DNA of 64,000 nucleotides from an uncultured Lysobacter sp. (GTDB taxonomy: Bacteria > Pseudomonadota > Gammaproteobacteria > Xanthomonadales > Xanthomonadaceae): NCBI GenBank assembly GCA_946480055.1, contig CAMLID010000009.1:21567-85566 (forward strand), written 5' to 3'. Within the stretch, counting starts at the first letter, position 1, and each line of letters begins with the position of its first letter. The notes beneath the pieces were generated by a model. The model had not been told where the DNA came from. It did not search any database and worked only from the letters and a program-made list of their open reading frames with translations. The translations under genes were made by a program, and so were the position numbers. Shown here piece after piece: positions 18,891 through 30,197 of the stretch.

Positions 18891-19852
18891 GGGAAACCAG
18901 CACCGACACCGCGCAAGCCGTCGGTCTGGCCCTGCTGCTGCACGGGCTGCTGATCCTGGCGATCCTGCTCGGCGCACTATGGAAGTTCCAAGGCGCGCCG
19001 GCCGGCGGCGGTTCGCCGATGGCGTCGGAATTGACCGACGTGTCCGACCTGTCGGCGGCGATGCAGCGCACGCTGCGCAATCGGCCCGAGCCGATCGCCG
19101 AACCGCTGCCTCAGCCCGAGCCGGAAATAGAGGACAGCCTGCCGTTGCCGCAGCCCGAGCCCGAGCCGCGTCCGCAGGATTCGCCGACGCCGGTGCAACA
19201 GGCGCCGCAGGACTTCATCCCGGACCCGGACGACCTCAGCCAGGAGCAGGTGGTCGATACGCCGACCCCGAACCCCTCCGACGAAAAGAAGCTGCAGGAA
19301 GCCAAGCAGCGCCAGGAACAGGTCGACCTGACCGAGCAGGAGCGCCAGGACGAGGCCCAGCGCCAGCAGCGTCTGACCGCGATGGAGCTGGAGCGCCAGA
19401 AGCAGCTCGAAGACGTCCGCCGCAAGCGCGCCGCCGCCGCGCGCGAGGCCAGCCTGGCCGAGCAGAAGCTCAAGCAGTTGGCCGACGCCCAGGCCCGCAG
19501 CGCCTCGAGCAGCCAGGCCGACGCCAACGCCGCCCAACCGACCCCGGGCGCCGGCGGCCAGGGCGATCCGGGCCTGATGGCGGCCTACCAGGCCGCGTTG
19601 CAGGCCGCGATCCTGGCCAAGTGGACCCGGCCCGAGAGCGTGCCGCTGGGCGCCAAATGCCGACTGGTCATCCGCCAGCTCCAAGGCGGCACCGTCATCG
19701 ACGTACAGGTATCGTCGCCGTGCTCCTACGACGAGCAGGCGCGGCGCTCGATCGAGGCCGCTGTGCTCAAGGCCCAGCCCTTGCCCTACGCGGGCTTCGA
19801 GAAGGTCTTCAACCGCCAGCTCAACTTCAATTTCACCGCCCAGGATCAGTGA
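18887..19852 (+). CDS. tolA: Tol-Pal system protein TolA
   Basis: A 321-residue protein bridging the inner-membrane TolQR motor to TolB and Pal. A membrane helix at about 12-33 (GLALLLHGLLILAILLGAL) is followed by a Pro/Glu-rich stretch (about 60-125) and a Gln/Glu/Arg/Lys-rich coiled coil (about 130-215). A C-terminal globular domain from about 225 includes AAILAKWTRPESVPLGAKCRLVIRQLQGG and SSPCSYDEQARRSIEAAVLKAQPLPY. The two cysteines of that domain may form a disulphide. Coiled coil and proline stretch are shorter than in E. coli TolA (421 residues). Confidence 0.95.
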
Positions 19853-19988
19853 CCGGGTTCCGGAACGGCCGCTTCAGCCTGAATTCGTTCAGCTTTGAGG
19901 CGGCGTTCACCTCCAAACTGTTAAGACTCGCAAGCTGAACAGTGTCCGTGCCGTACCTGTGCCCGTTTTGACCCGTAATGGAGTGCCG

Positions 19989-21302
19989 ATGAACCGACCC
20001 CTGTCCTGGCTGGCCGTGCTGCTCGCGCTGCTGCTTCCGTTCTCCGCCGCCGCCCAGGGGCTGGAAGTCGATATCGTCGGCGGCAAGGCCGCGGCCCTGC
20101 CGATCGTGGTGGTGCCGATGCCCTACCAGGGCGCCGGCTCGGCGCCGCAGACCGACATCGCCAAGGTGATCCGCGACGACCTCAACCGCTCCGGCCAGTT
20201 CCGCGGCCTGCCGGTCGAGCAGATCGCCGACAAGCCCAGCCGCGGCAGCGAGATCAACTACCCGACCTGGCGTGCGATCAATCAGGACTACATCGTGGTC
20301 GGCCGCGTCCTCGACGGCGGCGCCGGCAGTTACCGCATCGAGTACGAACTGTTCGACGTCGCCAAACAGCAGCGTCTGGATGGTTTCGCCTACACCGCGC
20401 GCACCAACGCCGTGCGCGACGCCGCCCACCAGATCGCCGACAAGATCTACGAGCGCATCCTCGGCGTGCGCGGCGCGTTCTTCACCCGCATTGCCTACGT
20501 CACCGCCAACGGCACCGGCCGCAGCGCCGACTACGTGCTCAAGATCGCCGACTCCGACGGCTTCAACCCGCAGCCGGTGGTGCGCTCGCCCGAGCCGCTG
20601 CTGTCGCCGTCCTGGAGCCCGGACGGCAACCGCCTGGCCTACGTCAGCTTCGAAGGCGGCAATTCCTCGATCTACATCCAGAACATCAGCTCCGGCAGCC
20701 GCGAGCTGGTGGCCAAGTTCCGCGGCATCAACGGCGCGCCTTCGTTCTCGCCGGACGGCCGCCGCCTGGCCCTGACCCTGTCGCGCAGCGGCAACCCCGA
20801 GATCTACACCATGGACCTGGGCAGCCGCGCGCTGACCCAGCAGACCAACCATTTCGGCATCGACACCGAGCCGACCTGGAGCGCCGACGGCAGCAAGATC
20901 TATTTCACGTCCGACCGCGGCGGCCGCCCGCAGATCTACCAGGTCTCCTCCAGCGGCGGCGGCGCCACCCGCGTCACGTTCCAGGGCAGCTACAACGCCA
21001 CACCCAGCGTGTCCTCGGACGGCAAGAAGATCGCGGTCGCCCAGGGCGCCGGAAACACGTATCGCATCGCCATGATGGACTCCAGCCTGGGTTCGGCGCG
21101 CTGGAGCACCCTGTCGCCAGGCTCGCTGGACGAGTCCCCGACCTTCGCTCCGAACGGCGCGATGATCATTTATGCTGCGCGCGAAGGCCGCCGGGGCGTG
21201 CTGTATTCGGTCTCCGCCGACGCCCGCGTGCGCGAGCGCGTGGTCCTGGACGACGGCGACGTACGCGAACCGGCATGGGGTCCGTACCGCACGCCGCGTT
21301 GA
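19989..21302 (+). CDS. tolB: Tol-Pal system protein TolB
   Basis: A 437-residue periplasmic protein. The signal peptide ([20 protein letters not shown]) is followed by the N-terminal alpha/beta domain that contacts TolA ([21 protein letters not shown]). A six-bladed propeller carries repeated [67 protein letters not shown] and [19 protein letters not shown] blades that bind Pal. ATG 19989 has GGAG at 19980-19983; an in-frame GTG ten codons upstream lacks one. The 136-bp gap after tolA contains a 9-bp inverted repeat (19887-19895 with 19932-19940). Confidence 0.96.
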   Translation: MNRPLSWLAVLLALLLPFSAAAQGLEVDIVGGKAAALPIVVVPMPYQGAGSAPQTDIAKVIRDDLNRSGQFRGLPVEQIADKPSRGSEINYPTWRAINQDYIVVGRVLDGGAGSYRIEYELFDVAKQQRLDGFAYTARTNAVRDAAHQIADKIYERILGVRGAFFTRIAYVTANGTGRSADYVLKIADSDGFNPQPVVRSPEPLLSPSWSPDGNRLAYVSFEGGNSSIYIQNISSGSRELVAKFRGINGAPSFSPDGRRLALTLSRSGNPEIYTMDLGSRALTQQTNHFGIDTEPTWSADGSKIYFTSDRGGRPQIYQVSSSGGGATRVTFQGSYNATPSVSSDGKKIAVAQGAGNTYRIAMMDSSLGSARWSTLSPGSLDESPTFAPNGAMIIYAAREGRRGVLYSVSADARVRERVVLDDGDVREPAWGPYRTPR

Positions 21303-21399
21303 TCGCGCGTCCCAGCCAATCCGCATCGCTTATCCGCATCCCCCGGCACCGGCTGTCTCGCTAGTCCTGCCCCCACGTTCCAACTGACGAGGAAGAACC

Positions 21400-21939
21400 A
21401 TGAACAAGATCGCTCCCGCCACCGTCGGCAAGGTCGTGCTCGCCGCACTGCTTTGCACCGTCGCCGTCGCCTGCTCGAAGAAGGTCAAGGAAGTTCCCCC
21501 GACCGACACCGGCAGCAACGTCGGCACCACCCAGCCGTCGGACAATACCGGTCCGGTCGCCTCGGGCGCCTACGGCCCGAACGATCTCGACACCGACGCC
21601 TGCCTGCGTCAGCGCGTGGTCTACTTCGATCTGGACCAGGACAGCCTGAAGCCGGAATTCCAGGCCATCGTCGGCTGCCACGCCAAGTACCTGCGCGACC
21701 GTCCGTCCTCGCGCATGACTCTGGAAGGCAACGCCGACGAGCGCGGCAGCCGCGAGTACAACCTCGGCCTCGGCGAGCGCCGCGGCAATGCGGTGTCCTC
21801 GGCGATCCAGGCCAATGGCGGCTCGGGCAGCCAGATCACCGTGACCTCCTACGGCGAAGAGCGCCCGGTCTGCACCGACTCGAACGAGGACTGCTGGGCC
21901 AAGAATCGTCGCGTCGAGATCGTGTACACCGCCAAGTAA
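21400..21939 (+). CDS. pal: Peptidoglycan-associated lipoprotein Pal
   Basis: A 179-residue outer-membrane lipoprotein. The leader ends AVAC with the lipid-attachment Cys at 25. A Thr/Pro/Asn-rich linker runs to about residue 65. An OmpA-like peptidoglycan-binding domain follows: VVYFDLDQDSLKPEFQAIV, LEGNADERGSREYNLGLGERRGNAV and ITVTSYGEERPVC with NRRVEIVY at the end. The diaminopimelate-binding Asp and Arg of the family are present in NADERG and NRRVE. A strong GAGGA site precedes the ATG. Confidence 0.97.
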   Translation: MNKIAPATVGKVVLAALLCTVAVACSKKVKEVPPTDTGSNVGTTQPSDNTGPVASGAYGPNDLDTDACLRQRVVYFDLDQDSLKPEFQAIVGCHAKYLRDRPSSRMTLEGNADERGSREYNLGLGERRGNAVSSAIQANGGSGSQITVTSYGEERPVCTDSNEDCWAKNRRVEIVYTAK

Positions 21940-21954
21940 TCGGACCCACGATCG

Positions 21955-22773
21955 ATGCGCACGTTCGCACAGACCCTAGCGGCTTCGATCGTCTGCGGAG
22001 CGGCGGCCCTCGCGGCCGCCGCCCCCGCGTACGCCCAGCGTGCCAGCCTGGCCGACCGCGTCGCGGTGCTGGAGCAGCGCGCCGCCAACAACCAGGCCAA
22101 CGTCGACCTGCTCAACCAGGTCACCCAGCTCAAGTCGGAAGTCCAGGCCCTGCGTTCGCAGGTCGAGGAATTGCAGCAGCAGAATCAGCAGCTGCAGCAG
22201 TCGAGCAAGAACCAATACCTGGATCTGGACGGCCGCCTGAACCAGCTCGAAGGCAGCGCGCCTGCCGCCGCGCCGGCTCCGGCCGCCGCTGCGCCCAAGC
22301 CTGCCGCCGCGCCGCCGCCGCACGCCGCCGCCCAGGACCGCCCCCCGGCGGTCTACGGCGACGCCGGCACCGTGGCCCAGAGCGCCGACGAGCGCAGCGC
22401 CTACGATGTCGCCTTCAACGCGCTCAAGGCCGGTCTGTACGCCGACTCGGCGCGCATGTTCCAGGCCTTCATCGAGACCTACCCGAACGGCACCTACACC
22501 CCCAACGCGCTGTATTGGCTGGGCGAAAGCTATTACGTGACCCAGAACTACCAGCTCGCCCTGGTCCAGTTCCAGGCCCTGTACGAGCGTTACCCGACCC
22601 ACGACAAGGCCCCGGGCGCGCTGCTCAAGATGGGCCTGTCCCAGCAGGGACTGCGTCAGGTCGACGCTGCCGAGCGCACTCTGGGCGAAGTGGTCTCGCG
22701 TTTCCCCGGCACCGACGCCGCCCGCGCCGCGTCCGACCGCCTCAACGCGCTGCAGCTCGGCCGCCTGCGCTAA
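21955..22773 (+). CDS. cpoB: Cell division coordinator CpoB (YbgF)
   Basis: A 272-residue periplasmic protein, last of the operon, 15 bases after pal. The signal peptide ends AYAQ. A coiled-coil trimerisation segment (RVAVLEQRAANNQANVDLLNQ through LQQQNQQLQQ, about 30-85) and an Ala/Pro linker come before three TPR-like repeats from about 140 (YDVAFNALKAGLYADSARMFQAFIETYPNGTYTPNALYWLGESYY). In E. coli CpoB links Tol function to PBP1b activity; mrcB is also in this window, 20 kb away. Confidence 0.94.
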   Translation: MRTFAQTLAASIVCGAAALAAAAPAYAQRASLADRVAVLEQRAANNQANVDLLNQVTQLKSEVQALRSQVEELQQQNQQLQQSSKNQYLDLDGRLNQLEGSAPAAAPAPAAAAPKPAAAPPPHAAAQDRPPAVYGDAGTVAQSADERSAYDVAFNALKAGLYADSARMFQAFIETYPNGTYTPNALYWLGESYYVTQNYQLALVQFQALYERYPTHDKAPGALLKMGLSQQGLRQVDAAERTLGEVVSRFPGTDAARAASDRLNALQLGRLR

Positions 22774-22782
22774 GCCTCCCCC

Positions 22783-22810
22783 TGTAGGAGCGGCGCAAGC
22801 CGCGACCACG
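22783..22810. repeat. Single REP (GCAA loop)
   Basis: GCGGC-GCAA-GCCGC stem-loop right after the cpoB stop; the only copy with a GCAA loop read on the plus strand. It closes the tol-pal operon. Confidence 0.8.
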
Positions 22811-22912
22811 CCAACCCGATCCCCGTCGACCCCGGGCCTGCCCGCGGGCGGGCCGCGTGCACCGCTGCATTCCAGCCCCGTTCCAGCCCATGTCGGCCGG
22901 CTCCGATAAACT

Positions 22913-23596
22913 ATGCCTATGAATGCCGTCTCGACCGACGCGGCCCTGGCGTCGCCCGAACGCCTGCGGCTGACCGAAATTTTCCTGTCCCTGCAGGGTG
23001 AAGCCCGCAGCATCGGCTGGCCGACCGTGTTCGTGCGCCTGACCGGCTGCCCGCTGCGCTGCCAGTACTGCGATACCGCCTACGCCTTCCACGGCGGCGA
23101 GTGGTGGCAGATCGACGACATCCTGACCGAAGTCGCCAGCCACGGCGCGCGCCACGTCTGCGTCACCGGCGGCGAGCCGCTGGCGCAGAAGCGCTGCATC
23201 GGCTTGCTGAGCCGGCTGTGCGACGCCGGCTACGAGGTCTCGCTGGAAACCTCCGGCGCGATCGACATTGCCGAGGTCGACCCGCGCGTGTCGCGTGTAC
23301 TCGACATCAAGACCCCGGATTCCAAGGAAGCCCATCGCAACCTGTGGAGCAATCTGGCGCTGCTGACCGCGCGCGACCAGGTCAAGCTGGTGATCTGCAG
23401 CCGCGAGGACTACGACTGGGCCAAGGCCGTGGTCGCCGAGCACCGCCTGACCGAGGTCTGCGACGTGCTGTTCTCGCCCAGCTTCAGCCAGATCAAACCC
23501 AGCGACCTGGCCGACTGGATCGTCGCCGACCGCCTGCCGGTGCGATTCCAGCTGCAGTTGCACAAGATCCTCTGGAACGACGAGCCCGGGCGTTGA
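22913..23596 (+). CDS. queE: 7-carboxy-7-deazaguanine synthase QueE
   Basis: A 227-residue radical SAM enzyme that converts 6-carboxytetrahydropterin to 7-carboxy-7-deazaguanine in queuosine/preQ0 synthesis. The cluster-binding CPLRCQYC (CxxxCxxC) follows TVFVRLTG. Further motifs are VTGGEPL for SAM binding, LETSGAID and the C-terminal FSPSFSQIKPSDLADWIVADRLPVRFQLQLHKILW. Two ATGs two codons apart (22913 and 22919) are equally plausible. The next gene is queC, the following pathway step. Confidence 0.95.
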   Translation: MPMNAVSTDAALASPERLRLTEIFLSLQGEARSIGWPTVFVRLTGCPLRCQYCDTAYAFHGGEWWQIDDILTEVASHGARHVCVTGGEPLAQKRCIGLLSRLCDAGYEVSLETSGAIDIAEVDPRVSRVLDIKTPDSKEAHRNLWSNLALLTARDQVKLVICSREDYDWAKAVVAEHRLTEVCDVLFSPSFSQIKPSDLADWIVADRLPVRFQLQLHKILWNDEPGR

Positions 23597-23632
23597 GAGT
23601 TCGGAACCAGATTCCGAGCGCGTGACGATTTC

Positions 23633-23742
23633 TTGCTCGTCATCCCCGCTTTCGCGGGGATGACGAGCAAAAGCATTAGCCGCTTCGACTAGCGTTACCC
23701 GATTCCCGATTCCCGATTCCCGATTCCCGATTCCCGATTCCC
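23633..23742. repeat. 17-bp stem repeat and six GATTCCC heptamers
   Basis: A perfect 17-bp stem (23633-23649 with 23654-23670, TTTC loop) of the common CATCCCCGC/GCGGGGATG type may end the queE transcript, but there is no T-run. Six uninterrupted GATTCCC units (23701-23742) follow, ending nine bases before the queC ATG. The heptamers occupy the position where a promoter or ribosome-binding site for queC would be expected. Confidence 0.9.
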
Positions 23743-23751
23743 GGTATTCCT

Positions 23752-24450
23752 ATGAAAAAAGCCGTCGTCCTAGTCTCCGGTGGCATGGACTCCGCCGTCG
23801 TCATCGCCATCGCGCGCGAGCAGGGCTATGCCGTGCACGCGCTGAGCGTGCGCTACGGCCAGCGCCACACCTCCGAGCTCGATGCCGCCGCGCGCGTGGC
23901 GCGTTCGCTGGGCGCGGTCGCGCACAAGACCGTCAACGTCGACCTGCGCAGCATCGGCGGCTCGGCGCTGACCGACGAGGCGATCTCCGTGCCGCTGGAC
24001 ACCGACCACCATCCGGTCGGCGTGGACGCGGCCAAGGACGACATCCCGGTCACCTACGTCCCGGCGCGCAACACCATCATGCTGTCGGTGGCGCTGGGCT
24101 GGGCCGAAGTGCTGGGCGCGGCCGACATCTACTGCGGCGTCAACGCGGTCGACTATTCGGGCTATCCCGACTGCCGTCCGGAGTTCGTCGAGGCCTTCGA
24201 GCGCCTGGCCAACCTGGCCACCAAGGCCGGCGTCGAGGGCGCGGGCCTGCGGGTGCGCGCGCCGCTGCAGTACCTGAGCAAGGCCGACATCGTGCGCGAG
24301 GGCATGCGCCTGGGAGTGGATTTCGCCGAAACCGTGTCCTGCTATCAGGCCGACGACGAGGGCCGCGCCTGCCGCCACTGCGACGCCTGCCGCCTGCGTG
24401 CCGAGGGCTTCGCCGCCGCCGGCGTGGCCGATCCGACGCGCTACGTCTGA
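23752..24450 (+). CDS. queC: 7-cyano-7-deazaguanine synthase QueC
   Basis: A 232-residue ATP-dependent ligase making preQ0 from 7-carboxy-7-deazaguanine and ammonia. The N-terminal PP-loop is [43 protein letters not shown] and the C-terminal zinc ligands in [18 protein letters not shown] follow. No good Shine-Dalgarno is visible: the ATG follows the GATTCCC array directly. Confidence 0.97.
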   Translation: MKKAVVLVSGGMDSAVVIAIAREQGYAVHALSVRYGQRHTSELDAAARVARSLGAVAHKTVNVDLRSIGGSALTDEAISVPLDTDHHPVGVDAAKDDIPVTYVPARNTIMLSVALGWAEVLGAADIYCGVNAVDYSGYPDCRPEFVEAFERLANLATKAGVEGAGLRVRAPLQYLSKADIVREGMRLGVDFAETVSCYQADDEGRACRHCDACRLRAEGFAAAGVADPTRYV

Positions 24451-24542
24451 AGCGCCGTGTCCGGCCCCGCTCAGTGGGGGCCTGACTCGGCGCGGACGGC
24501 TTGTTAGAATGGCCGACTCCGGCGCGCTGCCGGCGATGTTCC

Positions 24543-24618
24543 GGGCCGTTAGCTCAGTCGGTAGAGCAGAAGACTTTTAATCTTTTGGTCGTAGGTTCGA
24601 ATCCTACACGGCCCACCA
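24543..24618 (+). tRNA. tRNA-Lys (UUU)
   Basis: A 76-nt cloverleaf with encoded CCA. The acceptor stem is GGGCCGT with ACGGCCC. The D arm has AGCTCAGTCGGTAGAGC and the anticodon loop CTTTTAA gives UUU at 24576-24578. The T arm is TAGGTTCGAATCCTA. It closely resembles E. coli tRNA-Lys. Confidence 0.98.
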
Positions 24619-24624
24619 AATACG

Positions 24625-24653
24625 ACGCCTGGGAGCGATCCCAGGCGTTTTTT
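24625..24653 (+). terminator. Intrinsic terminator after tRNA-Lys
   Basis: A 10-bp perfect stem (24625-24634 with 24639-24648), GCGA loop, followed by five T. It ends inside the stop of the convergent GAP-family gene. Confidence 0.93.
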
Positions 24654-25374
24654 ATTGCCCATCCGACGCTGCGGCCGACGACGGGTCGTCGAAGATTTCC
24701 GCCAGGTCGCCGCGCTTGCCCATGAAACGTCCGGCCGCATCGCCGGCCAGGGCCAGGCCGGCGATCGCGACGATCCACAGCAGGGTCTCGCGCGCGCCGC
24801 GCTGCAGCGACTCGCGCCAACGCTCGAAACGGCCCTGCAGGCGCCGGCCCGCGAACAGGTACAGGCCCAGCAGCAGCAAGGGCGGCGCGACGAAGATCGC
24901 GTTGTAGACCAGCAGCAGCGGCAGCCATTGCCACAGCGCGAGCTTGGCCGAGGTCATCAGCGCCACGGCGGCGAAGTACGGCAGCGCGGTGACCATCTCG
25001 ATCGCGGTGACGGTCGCCCCGAGCAGGACCATGCCGAGCAGACCGCCGATGCGCGGTTGCGGCTGTTGCGGCGCGGCTTTCGACTGCTTGGGGGCGAAGA
25101 TGCCGTAGCCGAGCATGCTCAGGCCGAGCGCGAGTTGCAGCGCGAGCACCAGCGGATGATCGAAGGCCTTGCCGTAACGCTCGACCGCGACGCCCAGGCC
25201 CAGCATCAGCGCGACGCCCAAGGTCGCGTAGGTCAGGGCGATGCCGGCGATGTAGGCCAGCAGGCGCGGCGCCGCGCCGGGACGCGCCATCCACCACAGC
25301 GCGACGGCCAGGGCGGAAGGATTGACGCTGTCTACGACGGCCAGTCCGAGTACGGGCAGGACGATGTCGGTCAT
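24652..25374 (-). CDS. GAP/LysE-superfamily membrane protein
   Basis: A 240-residue membrane protein with about six helices: DIVLPVLGLAVVDSVNPSALAVALW, LLAYIAGIALTYATLGVALML, LVLALQLALGLSMLGYGIF, GLLGMVLLGATVTAIEMVTALPYFAAVAL, WLPLLLVYNAIFVAPPLLLLGLYLF and a last one near TLLWIVAIAGLALAG. The VDSVNPSAL first-helix motif is characteristic of the GAP/Sap and related DsbD-like exporter group. The transported substrate is unknown. I start at MTDIVLPV (25374); the frame is open further upstream but that extension is Arg/Pro-rich and not membrane-like. Confidence 0.85.
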   Translation of the reverse strand: MTDIVLPVLGLAVVDSVNPSALAVALWWMARPGAAPRLLAYIAGIALTYATLGVALMLGLGVAVERYGKAFDHPLVLALQLALGLSMLGYGIFAPKQSKAAPQQPQPRIGGLLGMVLLGATVTAIEMVTALPYFAAVALMTSAKLALWQWLPLLLVYNAIFVAPPLLLLGLYLFAGRRLQGRFERWRESLQRGARETLLWIVAIAGLALAGDAAGRFMGKRGDLAEIFDDPSSAAASDGQ

Positions 25375-25665
25375 GCGGTTCGGGCGCCGGTAAGCGGGAA
25401 CGGCATTGTGACGCAGGCATCGGCGGCAAAGCCTGGGCCGTTCGGCATGCTTCGGTGACGGGCTGGAGATTCCGCACATCGACGCGGACGCGCGCCGGGT
25501 CGAGCTCGGTTACCGAGCCGATGGCGTCGTCGCTGTGTATGCCGATGCGCCGCATGGAGCGCCGGAAACGCCCGAATCGCGTCGGGATGGATTGTCGCCG
25601 GCCATGCCAGCCACTATCGTGGCGATCGCCGAATACGGCGCTCATCCCCCGTCGAAAGGACTCCC

Positions 25666-26265
25666 ATGCTTCGTACTTCGCTCAGTCTTCTGCTGCTCGC
25701 CGCTGCCGCGACCGCCATGCCGGCGCGCGCGGAAAAAACAGCCACTCCCGCCATCGCTGCACCGGATGTCGCCCATGCCAAGAAGTACGCCCAGGACGGC
25801 GTCAGTTTTTCGCTGCCGGGCAACTGGAAGGTGATCGAGAACACCGCCATGGACGAAGGCGGCGGGCGCGCGTTGGGGATCGAGGCCGACAAGCCCGACT
25901 TCGAGACCTTGGGGCTGGACATCACGCTCCAGGTCTATCCCGAGGACATCGCGCCATCGCTGCAGGGTGCGGCCGAATTCCTGGTCGAGCGCCAGATCGA
26001 CGGCTCCAAGAACTACAGCCAGCCCAAGCACGCTGATTACAAGTTGGGCGGCCGTTTCCCGGCCCTGGTCTCGCGCTACAACCACACCGTGTTCGGCAAC
26101 GACTCGCCGTATGCGAAGCGCGTCGACCTGTACGCGATCAAGCCCTGCGGCGAAGGCTGGGTCTGCTTGCTTTACACCCAGACCCTGGCCGCGAACGAAA
26201 GCGCCGCAAGCGCCGGCATGGCCAAGCTGTACGAAACGATGAAGTTCGCTTCCGCGCAGGAGTGA
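25666..26265 (+). CDS. Secreted protein of unknown function
   Basis: A 199-residue protein. A signal peptide (LRTSLSLLLLAAAATAMPARA) is followed by a Thr/Ala/Pro spacer. A globular domain begins KKYAQDGVSFSLPGNWKVIEN, with DITLQVYPEDIAPSL, KLGGRFPALVSRYNH, KRVDLYAIKPCGEGWVCLLYTQ and a C-terminal helix. The SFSLPGNWKV strand opening resembles small PsbP/DUF1795-like periplasmic proteins, but I do not claim membership. Two Cys (CGEGWVC) could pair. The 290-bp spacer upstream (25375-25665) has no recognisable gene, repeat or promoter. Confidence 0.75.
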   Translation: MLRTSLSLLLLAAAATAMPARAEKTATPAIAAPDVAHAKKYAQDGVSFSLPGNWKVIENTAMDEGGGRALGIEADKPDFETLGLDITLQVYPEDIAPSLQGAAEFLVERQIDGSKNYSQPKHADYKLGGRFPALVSRYNHTVFGNDSPYAKRVDLYAIKPCGEGWVCLLYTQTLAANESAASAGMAKLYETMKFASAQE

Positions 26266-26371
26266 AGGCATGCGTCGCGGCGCGCCGCCGGCGCGTCGCG
26301 GCGAGCGCAGTCGGTCTTAAGGGAGTGGGGCCGTTGCGAGCCTGAGGCATCGACGCGGCCGTCCGGCGAAT

Positions 26372-26884
26372 TCACCAGAATTTCCAGAACGGCTTCTTGT
26401 CCGCAGGTGCTTCGCTCGGCTCGGGCGGCGGCACGAACCCGAGGTAGGGAATGGCCTTGCCGCTGAAGCCGTCGATGGCCAGCGGCAGCGGCTCGAAGCT
26501 CCGCTCCAGCCAATCGGAATGATCCTGCCGGGCCTGCGCGGCTTCCGCATGGGTCAGCACCAGGAAACCGTGGGTGTCCGCGCCGCCGTAGGAATCGCTG
26601 TGCACGAACACGGTGTAGCGGTCTTTGAGGATCTCGGCGACGGAGGCGATCATGACGTAGCGGTCGCGGCCGCTTTCGGTCAGCGGGATCCGATAGGTCT
26701 CGCCGCGGTGGACCAGCTCCCGGGGATCGTCCTCGTCGAGCATGCCGATCGCATCGGCTTCGTCGAGCTCGTCCGAGAAACCGGTGACGACCTCCGACTC
26801 GAACGAACGCCAGTCGATCCAGATCAAGGCGTTGGACAGTTCGTCCTCGTCCAGCGTTACCAGCGTTTCCAGGGGAATGCGCAT
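26372..26884 (-). CDS. Acidic hypothetical protein
   Basis: A 170-residue protein with no signal peptide or membrane helix, markedly acidic in its first half (TLDEDELSNAL, DELDEADAIGMLDEDDPRE). The second half has a beta-rich pattern (YRIPLTESGRDRYVMIASV, YTVFVHSDSY). The end is basic and aromatic (KKPFWKFW). The start at 26884 has AAGGAG five bases upstream. It lies 52 bp downstream of pip on the same strand and may share its transcript. Function unknown. Confidence 0.7.
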   Translation of the reverse strand: MRIPLETLVTLDEDELSNALIWIDWRSFESEVVTGFSDELDEADAIGMLDEDDPRELVHRGETYRIPLTESGRDRYVMIASVAEILKDRYTVFVHSDSYGGADTHGFLVLTHAEAAQARQDHSDWLERSFEPLPLAIDGFSGKAIPYLGFVPPPEPSEAPADKKPFWKFW

Positions 26885-26936
26885 GCGTGCTCCTTGGGAG
26901 CGAAGGTCCGAGGAATGCGGCCGCGCGCCGTCGCGT

Positions 26937-27890
26937 TCAGCCGAAGCGGTCGGCCAGCGCGTCGGTCGCCGACACCAGCACATCCACGATCGCCGGATCG
27001 GCCGCGCTGTGGCCGGCCAGGACGATGCGCAGTTCGGCTTCCGGCCAGGCCTGGGACAGGTCGTAGGCGTTCTTGGCCGGGCAGATGATGTCGTAGCGGC
27101 CGTGCACGATGGTCGCCGGGATATGGCGAATGCGGCCGATGTCGCGCAGCAGCTGATCCGGCTCCAGGAACACGTCCTTGCGGAAGTAGTGCGCCTCGGC
27201 GCGGGCGACGCTGATCGCGACCCGCGGTTCGTCGAAATTGCCCGCTTCGTAGGGGTCGTGGATCAAGGTGGTGCTGCCGCCCTCCCAGTAGCCCCAGGCC
27301 TCGGCCGCGGCCTGGCGCACGGCCGGATCGTCGCTGTCGAGCCGGCGCCAGTAGGCCTCGGTCAGATTGTCGTGCTCGTCCTGCGGGATGTGGTCGAGAT
27401 AGCGCTCCCAGCGCTCGGGGAAGATCCAGCGCGCGCCGCCGTCGAGTTCGTTGAACCAGCGCATTTCGTATGGCCGGCCCAGGAAGATGCCGCGCAACAC
27501 CAGGCCGAGCACGCGCTCGGGATGGGTCTGGGCGTAGGCCAGGGCCAGGGTCGAGCCCCAGGAACCGCCGAACACCACCCAGCGGTCGATGCCGAAATGT
27601 TCGCGGATCGTCTCGATGTCGGCGACCAGGTGCCAGGTGGTGTTGTCGCGCAGTTCCGCGTGCGGGGTCGACTTGCCTGCGCCGCGCTGGTCGAACAGCA
27701 CGATGCGGTAACGCGCCGGATCGAAGAAGCGGCGGTGGTAGGGCGAGACGCCGGCACCGGGACCGCCGTGCAGGAAGATCACCGGCAGGCCGTCGGGATT
27801 GCCGCATTCCTCGATATGCAGTTCGTGCAGATCGTCGACCGCCAGACGTTGGGTGCGGTAGGGCTCGATCTCGGGGTATAGCTCGCGCAT
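26937..27890 (-). CDS. pip: Proline iminopeptidase
   Basis: A 317-residue S33 alpha/beta hydrolase releasing N-terminal proline from peptides. It starts MRELYPEIEPY. The oxyanion motif is HGGPGAGV, then LFDQRGAGKSTP, the nucleophile elbow GGSWGS, a cap domain rich in Trp/Tyr, HGRYDIICP with the catalytic Asp, and LAGHSA with the His. The family start is 27890; an upstream open extension is translated REP sequence and is discarded. Cytoplasmic. Confidence 0.95.
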   Translation of the reverse strand: MRELYPEIEPYRTQRLAVDDLHELHIEECGNPDGLPVIFLHGGPGAGVSPYHRRFFDPARYRIVLFDQRGAGKSTPHAELRDNTTWHLVADIETIREHFGIDRWVVFGGSWGSTLALAYAQTHPERVLGLVLRGIFLGRPYEMRWFNELDGGARWIFPERWERYLDHIPQDEHDNLTEAYWRRLDSDDPAVRQAAAEAWGYWEGGSTTLIHDPYEAGNFDEPRVAISVARAEAHYFRKDVFLEPDQLLRDIGRIRHIPATIVHGRYDIICPAKNAYDLSQAWPEAELRIVLAGHSAADPAIVDVLVSATDALADRFG

Positions 27891-28029
27891 GGGCCGCGTT
27901 CCGTGAGGTTTGCGCAAGCATACGGCGAGGCGAAGGCGGGCACGATAGGGAGGCGGTGGAGCGGTGATTGCGATGGCCGCGCGAGCGTGTCCGATCGTGG
28001 CGACAGGGCGGCGACCTGGCGCTGGTCGG

Positions 28030-28187
28030 CTTCCTGTGGGAGCGGCGTGAGCCGCGATTACGTAAGCCACACGCCGGCGCGAGCGGGTAGCGATTGCGAA
28101 CCCCAAACACGAGAGCCCGGCGTAACAGCAGGATCAGGACGCGTAAGGGGAGGGCGCAATCGCGGCTCACGCCGCTCCCACAGGAAG
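28030..28187. repeat. Inverted REP pair with perfect 30-bp arms
   Basis: Arms 28030-28059 and 28158-28187 are perfect reverse complements over 30 bp, separated by 98 bp. This is a REPIN-like arrangement upstream of pip. Confidence 0.9.
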
Positions 28188-28205
28188 GGGGCGACGCGGT
28201 GTTTT

Positions 28206-28370
28206 GGGTAGGGGCGGCGCGAGCCGCGACCGTGTTGTCTCGTGTCGAGGCGACCGCACCCGTAACCTGCGTTGCGTCATTGGCCGCGCCGGCGGTTCGA
28301 TGGCATCGACTACGCAGAGCGTGCGCCGGTGCTTGGGATTCGGGGTCGCGGCTTGCGCCGCTCCTACCCC
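28206..28370. repeat. Inverted REP pair (GCGA and GCAA loops)
   Basis: Arms near 28206-28232 and 28344-28370 are imperfect inverted repeats with GCGGC/GCCGC stems and GCGA or GCAA loops. They end at the recQ 3' end. Region 27891-28385 holds these two pairs and no gene. Confidence 0.8.
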
Positions 28371-28385
28371 AAAGCGGCGTGCGGC

Positions 28386-30197
<1,812 letters not shown>

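Noticed and set aside
24543..24653. tRNA-Lys as an attachment site for a genomic island
   Set aside because: No direct repeat of the tRNA 3' end and no integrase within the window; a terminator follows directly.
25455..25665. Open frames upstream of the secreted protein gene
   Set aside because: Several overlapping frames are open, none with a ribosome-binding site or recognisable motif.
27891..28106. N-terminal extension of pip
   Set aside because: The added residues are translated REP sequence; MRELYPEIEPY is the conserved start.
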